Assembly: GCA_013127575.1 (NCBI GenBank)
Contig: CP053418.1
Location: 1,302,001 to 1,366,000, forward strand
From: Ramlibacter terrae
Lineage (GTDB): Bacteria; Pseudomonadota; Gammaproteobacteria; Burkholderiales; Burkholderiaceae_C
DNA length: 64,000 nucleotides
Reading direction: 5' to 3'
The notes under the pieces were generated by a model. The model made no database searches and had not been told where the DNA came from. It saw only the letters and a program-made list of their open reading frames with translations. Shown here in pieces: positions 60,794-64,000 of this stretch. The translations under genes and the position numbers were made by a program. Within the stretch, counting starts at the first letter, position 1. Each line of letters starts with the position of its first letter.

Positions 60794-61456
60794 TCACACG
60801 CTGGGACAGCGCCGGGAACCTTCGTCGTACAGGGGCGGCTCAGCCGAGGCCGAGGCCGGCCGGTACGTGTCCACCGAGCGCGTGCCGCAGGCTTCCAGGT
60901 CGAAGGCGCCGGGGTCGAGCAGCCAGTTCTGGATCAGTCCGTCCATCATGGCCTGCAAGCCCTGCGCCGCCGTCGCCGCGGCCACCGGCAGCCGCACGCC
61001 GCGCGTGGCAGCGCTCTTGAGCAGCAGCAGGCGGATGCGTTCGACCCAGGCGCTGCGTTGCCGCAGGTGGCGCTCGCGCACGGCACAGAGGCTGTCGACA
61101 TACTCCACCATGTGCGTGGCCACCTCGAACACGCGGCGCGTCTGCGGGTCGGTCACCGTCTGGTGCAGCGCCTGCCGCAGCGACTGCCGCAGCGCCGGCA
61201 GCGGGTCGGCGCCGTGCGCGCTCTCCAGCGCCAGCATGGCGCCCTCGAGCGGCATGGAGACGCGGTCCATCATGGCGTTGAACAGGTCGGCCTTGTCCTT
61301 GAAGTGCCAGTAGATGGCGCCGCGGGTGGTGCCGGCGGCCGGGCGATGTCGTTGAGCGAAGTGCCGGCCACGCCCTGCGCCGGGGAACACCCGCTCGGCC
61401 GCATCGAGCAGGGCGGTGCGGGTGGCGAGGGCATCTTCCTTGGAACGGCGAACCAT
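60794..61456 (-). CDS. TetR/AcrR-family repressor of the adjacent RND efflux pump
   Basis: N-terminal HTH: MVRRSKEDALATRTALLDAA, then (rebuilt) ERVFLAQGVAGTSLNDIA and RGAIYWHFKDKADLFNAMMD, with a C-terminal ligand domain (RQALHQTVTDPQTRRVFEVA, AAQGLQAMMDGLIQNWLLDP). Two compensating breaks near 61340 and 61382 disturb the HTH. About 220 residues. The AcrR/TtgR-type sequence and divergent arrangement with the efflux genes indicate it represses them. An operator-like palindrome lies 12 bp upstream of its ATG. Confidence 0.88.
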   Translation of the reverse strand: MVRRSKEDALATRTALLDAAERVFPGAGRGRHFAQRHRPAAGTTRGAIYWHFKDKADLFNAMMDRVSMPLEGAMLALESAHGADPLPALRQSLRQALHQTVTDPQTRRVFEVATHMVEYVDSLCAVRERHLRQRSAWVERIRLLLLKSAATRGVRLPVAAATAAQGLQAMMDGLIQNWLLDPGAFDLEACGTRSVDTYRPASASAEPPLYDEGSRRCPSV

Positions 61457-61468
61457 GATGCCGCCGAC

Positions 61469-61493
61469 TATACATTCAATCTTGTATGTATAC
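61469..61493. promoter_or_regulatory. operator-like palindrome between tetR-type and efflux genes
   Basis: TATACAT and ATGTATA form an inverted repeat around TCAATCTTGT, in an AT-rich patch of an otherwise GC-rich intergenic region. Position and sequence resemble operators of AcrR/TtgR-type repressors (ATACAT...ATGTAT half-sites). The TATACT next to it may serve as a -10 box, so a bound repressor would block transcription both ways. Confidence 0.7.
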
Positions 61494-61568
61494 TCGCTGC
61501 CTGCCGCTGGCCCCGCTCTTGCATTCGCCAGCCGACCGAACCTCTCCCAATCCTTCCCGAGGCAACTC

Positions 61569-62774
61569 ATGGCTGCACGCGTGCCGCATTCTGCATGGAT
61601 CATCGTTTCGCTGCTGGCGGCCGTCCCGGCCGGCTGCGGCAAGGGCGGCGAAGGCGCCGCGCCGCAAGGGGCCGGGGCCGCGCCGCCGCCGCCCGAAGTG
61701 GGCGTGGTCACCGTCGCCACCAGCGACATCGGCTGGTCACCGAGCTGCCCGGCCGGCTGGAGCCTTCGCGCGTGGCGCAGGTCCGCGCCCGTGCCGCCGG
61801 CATCGTGCAGCAGCGCCTGTTCCGCGAAGGCAGCGAGGTGCGGGCCGGCCAGGCGCTGTACCGCATCGACGCCGCGCCCTATGCGGCCGCCACCGCCAGC
61901 GCGCAGGCCACCCCGGCGCGCGCGCAGGCCAACCTCGGGCAGGCCAGCGCCCGGCCGAACGCTACCGGCCGCTGGTGGAAGCCAACGCCATCAGCAAGCA
62001 GGAGTACGTGAACGCCGTGGCTGCGCAGCGCGCCGCCGAAGCCGAGGTCGCCGCCGCCCGCGCGTCCGTGCGTTCCGCCGAGATCACCCAAGGCTACGCG
62101 GCCGTCACGGCGCCGATCTCCGGCCGCATCGGCCGCTCGCTGGTCACCGAAGGCGCGCTGGTCGGGCAGGGCGAAGCGACGCCGCTGGCCGTGATCCAGC
62201 AGGTGAACCCGCTGTACGTCAACTTCACCCAGAGCGCCACCGAGGTGATGAACCTGCGCCGCGCGCTGGCCGAAGGCCGCCTCAAGCGCGCCGGCGACGA
62301 CGGCGCCGAGGTGCGCGTGCTGCTGGAAGACGGCAGCCGCCATCCGCAGGCCGGCAAGCTGCTGTTCGCCGACCTCACCGTCGACCCGGCCACCGGCCGG
62401 TGACGATCCGCGCCGAAGTGCCGAACCCGGGCACGATGCTGCTGCCCGGCATGTACGTGCGCGTGCTGATCGAGCAGGCCAAGGCCAGCAACGCCATGCT
62501 GCTGCCGCAGCAGGCCGTCACGCGCTCGCCGCAGGGCGACACGGTGATGGTGGTGGCGGCCGACGGCAAGGTGGCGCCGCGCACCATCAAGGTCGGCGGC
62601 TCGCAGGAAGGCAAGTGGGTCGTGCTGTCGGGCCTGCAGCCCGGCGAGCAGGTGATGGTCGACGGCTTCCAGAAGATGCAGCCGGGCAAGCCGGTGAAGC
62701 CGGTGCCGTGGTCCGCCACGCCGGCCGCCCCCGCCGCTCCCGCCAAGGCCGCTTCGCAGCCCGCCAAGAGCTGA
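61569..62774 (+). CDS. RND efflux periplasmic adaptor (MexA/AcrA-like lipoprotein)
   Basis: A lipoprotein signal (ARVPHSAWIIVSLLAAVPAG followed by the lipobox Cys in PAGCGKGG), then the adaptor domains: LVTELPGRLEPSRVAQVRAR, GIVQQRLFREGSEVRAGQAL, an alpha-hairpin (SQYVNAV-type AISKQEYVNAVAAQRAAEAE), VTAPISGRIGRSLVTEGALV and VTIRAEVPNPGTMLLPGMYV. Breaks near 61733 (SDIGLVTELPG), 61962 and 62398 are bridged; about 402 residues. The tail is Pro/Ala-rich. GAGG precedes the ATG. It links the pump to an outer-membrane factor outside this window. Confidence 0.9.
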   Translation: MAARVPHSAWIIVSLLAAVPAGCGKGGEGAAPQGAGAAPPPPEVGVVTVATSDIGWSPSCPAGWSLRAWRRSAPVPPASCSSACSAKAARCGPARRCTASTPRPMRPPPPARRPPRRARRPTSGRPAPGRTLPAAGGSQRHQQAGVRERRGCAARRRSRGRRRPRVRAFRRDHPRLRGRHGADLRPHRPLAGHRRRAGRAGRSDAAGRDPAGEPAVRQLHPERHRGDEPAPRAGRRPPQARRRRRRRGARAAGRRQPPSAGRQAAVRRPHRRPGHRPVTIRAEVPNPGTMLLPGMYVRVLIEQAKASNAMLLPQQAVTRSPQGDTVMVVAADGKVAPRTIKVGGSQEGKWVVLSGLQPGEQVMVDGFQKMQPGKPVKPVPWSATPAAPAAPAKAASQPAKS

Positions 62775-62781
62775 GGGACGC

Positions 62782-64000
62782 ATGGCCAAGTTCTTCATCG
62801 ACCGGCCCATCTTCGCGTGGGTCATCGCGCTGTTCATCATCGTGATGGGCGGCGTGGCCATCACGCAGCTGCCGATCGCGCAGTACCCGCCGGTGGCGCC
62901 ACCCGCCATCGTCATCTCGGCCACCTATCCCGGCGCGTCCGCGCGGGTGCTCGAAGAAAGCGTGATCAGCGTGATCGAGCAGGAAATGAACGGCTCGCCG
63001 GGCCTGGCCTACATGGAGTCGGTGGCGCAGGCCAACGGCACCGGCCAGCTCACGCTCAGCTTCGAGCCGGGCACCAACGCCGACCTGGCGCAGGTGGACG
63101 TGCAGAACCGGCTGGCCCGCGCCACGCCGCGGCTGCCTTCCGCCGTCACGCAGCAGGGCGTGCGCGTGGAGAAGTCGCGCTCGAACTTCCTGCTGTTCAC
63201 GATCCTGTCGTCCGACGACCCGAAGTTCACGCCGGTGGACCTGGGGGACTTCGCCTCGCGCAGCGTGCTGCCCGAAATCCAGCGCCTGCCCGGCGTCGGC
63301 CAGGCGCAGCTGTTCGGCACCGAAGCGGCCATGCGCATCTGGCTCGATCCGCAGAAGCTGGTCGGCTTCAACATGTCGTCGGCCGAAGTGGTGGCCGCGA
63401 TCCGCGCGCAGAACGCGCAGGTCTCGGCCGGCTCCATCGGCGAACTGCCGAACGTGGCGGGGCAGGGCATCGCCGCGACGGTCGTCGTCAACGGCCAGCT
63501 CGGCACGGTGGACCAGTTCCGCGAGATCGTGCTGCGCGCCAACACCGACGGCTCGACGGTCCGCCTGAAAGATGTCGCGCGGGTCGAACTCAACGCCCAG
63601 AGCTTCGCCACCGCGGCCCGCCTGAACGGCAAGCCGTCCACCGGCATCGGCGTGCAGCTCTCGGCCACCGGCAACGCGCTGGCCACCGCCACCGCCGTGC
63701 GCAAGCGCATGACCGAGCTGGCGCAGTTCTTCCCGCCGGGCGTGAAGTGGGAGATCCCGTACGACAGCTCGCGCTTCATCCGCATCTCGATCTCGCAAGT
63801 GGTCGAGACGCTGCTGGAAGCCGTGGCGCTGGTGTTCTGGTGATGTTCCTGTTCCTGCAGAACTGGCGCTACACGATCATCCCGACCCCGGTGGTGCCGA
63901 TCGCGCTGCTGGGCACCTTCGCGGCGCTGCTGGCGCTGGGCTTCTCGATCAACGTGCTGACCATGTTCGGCATGGTGCTGGTGATCGGCATCGTGGTGGA
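62782..64000 (+). CDS. RND efflux pump inner-membrane transporter (MexB/AcrB-like), truncated by the window
   Basis: Proton-driven multidrug pump of the HAE1 family. First helix [20 protein letters not shown]; porter domain [60 protein letters not shown] and [20 protein letters not shown]; then [21 protein letters not shown] break near 63837 (expected [13 protein letters not shown]) is bridged and the frame goes on to [20 protein letters not shown] and [16 protein letters not shown] at the window edge. Eight bp separate it from the adaptor gene. Confidence 0.94.

Noticed and set aside
879..63845. Reading the broken genes as a massive pseudogene field
   Set aside because: Breaks hit housekeeping genes such as trpS equally, the halves keep conserved motifs, and the breaks share the CCWGG context, which points to sequence errors.
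1..64000. CRISPR arrays, tRNA/rRNA genes, insertion sequences or phage genes
   Set aside because: No regularly spaced repeats, no cloverleaf-like stretches, and no transposase or integrase motifs were seen in any frame.

Overview
The window is GC-rich, gene-dense chromosomal DNA that looks like a member of the Comamonadaceae (Burkholderiales), in the Ramlibacter/Variovorax range. That placement is an inference from the gene set: Bug/TctC receptor, KpsC/S capsule locus, Ku, hppD-fahA-phhA cluster, and a TrpS with a YegP-like tail. No phage, insertion sequence, CRISPR array, tRNA or rRNA gene was seen.

Most genes read as full-length families interrupted by one or more small indels; only about a dozen are uninterrupted. 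When the expected protein is rebuilt across each break, nearly every break falls where a CCWGG (CCAGG/CCTGG) site should be, with one to four bases lost or miscalled. I therefore treat the broken frames as consensus-sequence errors at a Dcm-like methylated motif, not as pseudogenes, and annotate each gene across its breaks.

Layout. 1-870: the end of an unidentified gene, a DUF2277 gene and a small Cys-rich ORF. 879-16954 (minus): an ABC-transporter-dependent capsule locus, transcribed kpsM-kpsT-kpsE-kpsD-kpsC-kpsS then wecB-wecC (UDP-ManNAcA precursor), a very large FkbM-methyltransferase/multi-glycosyltransferase, and a second CgeB-like glycosyltransferase. 17306-21659 (minus): an exported Ig-like protein, a BON protein, small membrane proteins, Ku and a KGG stress protein. 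21832-23833: a histidine kinase and a LuxR-type regulator, convergent. 23916-29127 (minus): trpS, a site-2 protease, a YciO/Sua5 protein, an EamA transporter, a PHP phosphatase and pyroglutamyl peptidase. 29156-35572: YpfJ peptidase, RhlE helicase, ApaH, a CNNM transporter, a SapC protein and CrcB. 35657-43631: a signalling cluster with two large histidine kinases, a receiver-cyclase protein, an OmpR regulator and a small exported protein.

43820-48283 (minus): phenylalanine/tyrosine catabolism (hppD, VOC protein, fahA, phhA, SDR) without hmgA. 48478-52909: an exported Ala/Lys-rich protein, a TctDE-like two-component pair, a TerC-type membrane protein, UspA and MarR. 52984-55212: trehalose-6-phosphate synthase fused to a membrane-anchored N-terminal region. 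55241-58747: a STAS-like protein, a zinc-ribbon protein, an AtuA/DUF1446 pair and a Bug receptor. 58820-60695: a PAS kinase with a degenerate ATPase domain. 60794-64000: a TetR repressor divergent from an RND efflux adaptor and pump, with an operator-like palindrome between them; the pump runs off the window.

Dispersed non-coding elements include two oppositely oriented copies of an ~80-bp double palindrome (31642-31721 and 58756-58836), a 112-bp inverted repeat (30041-30152) and a tandem pair of hairpins (26537-26613).
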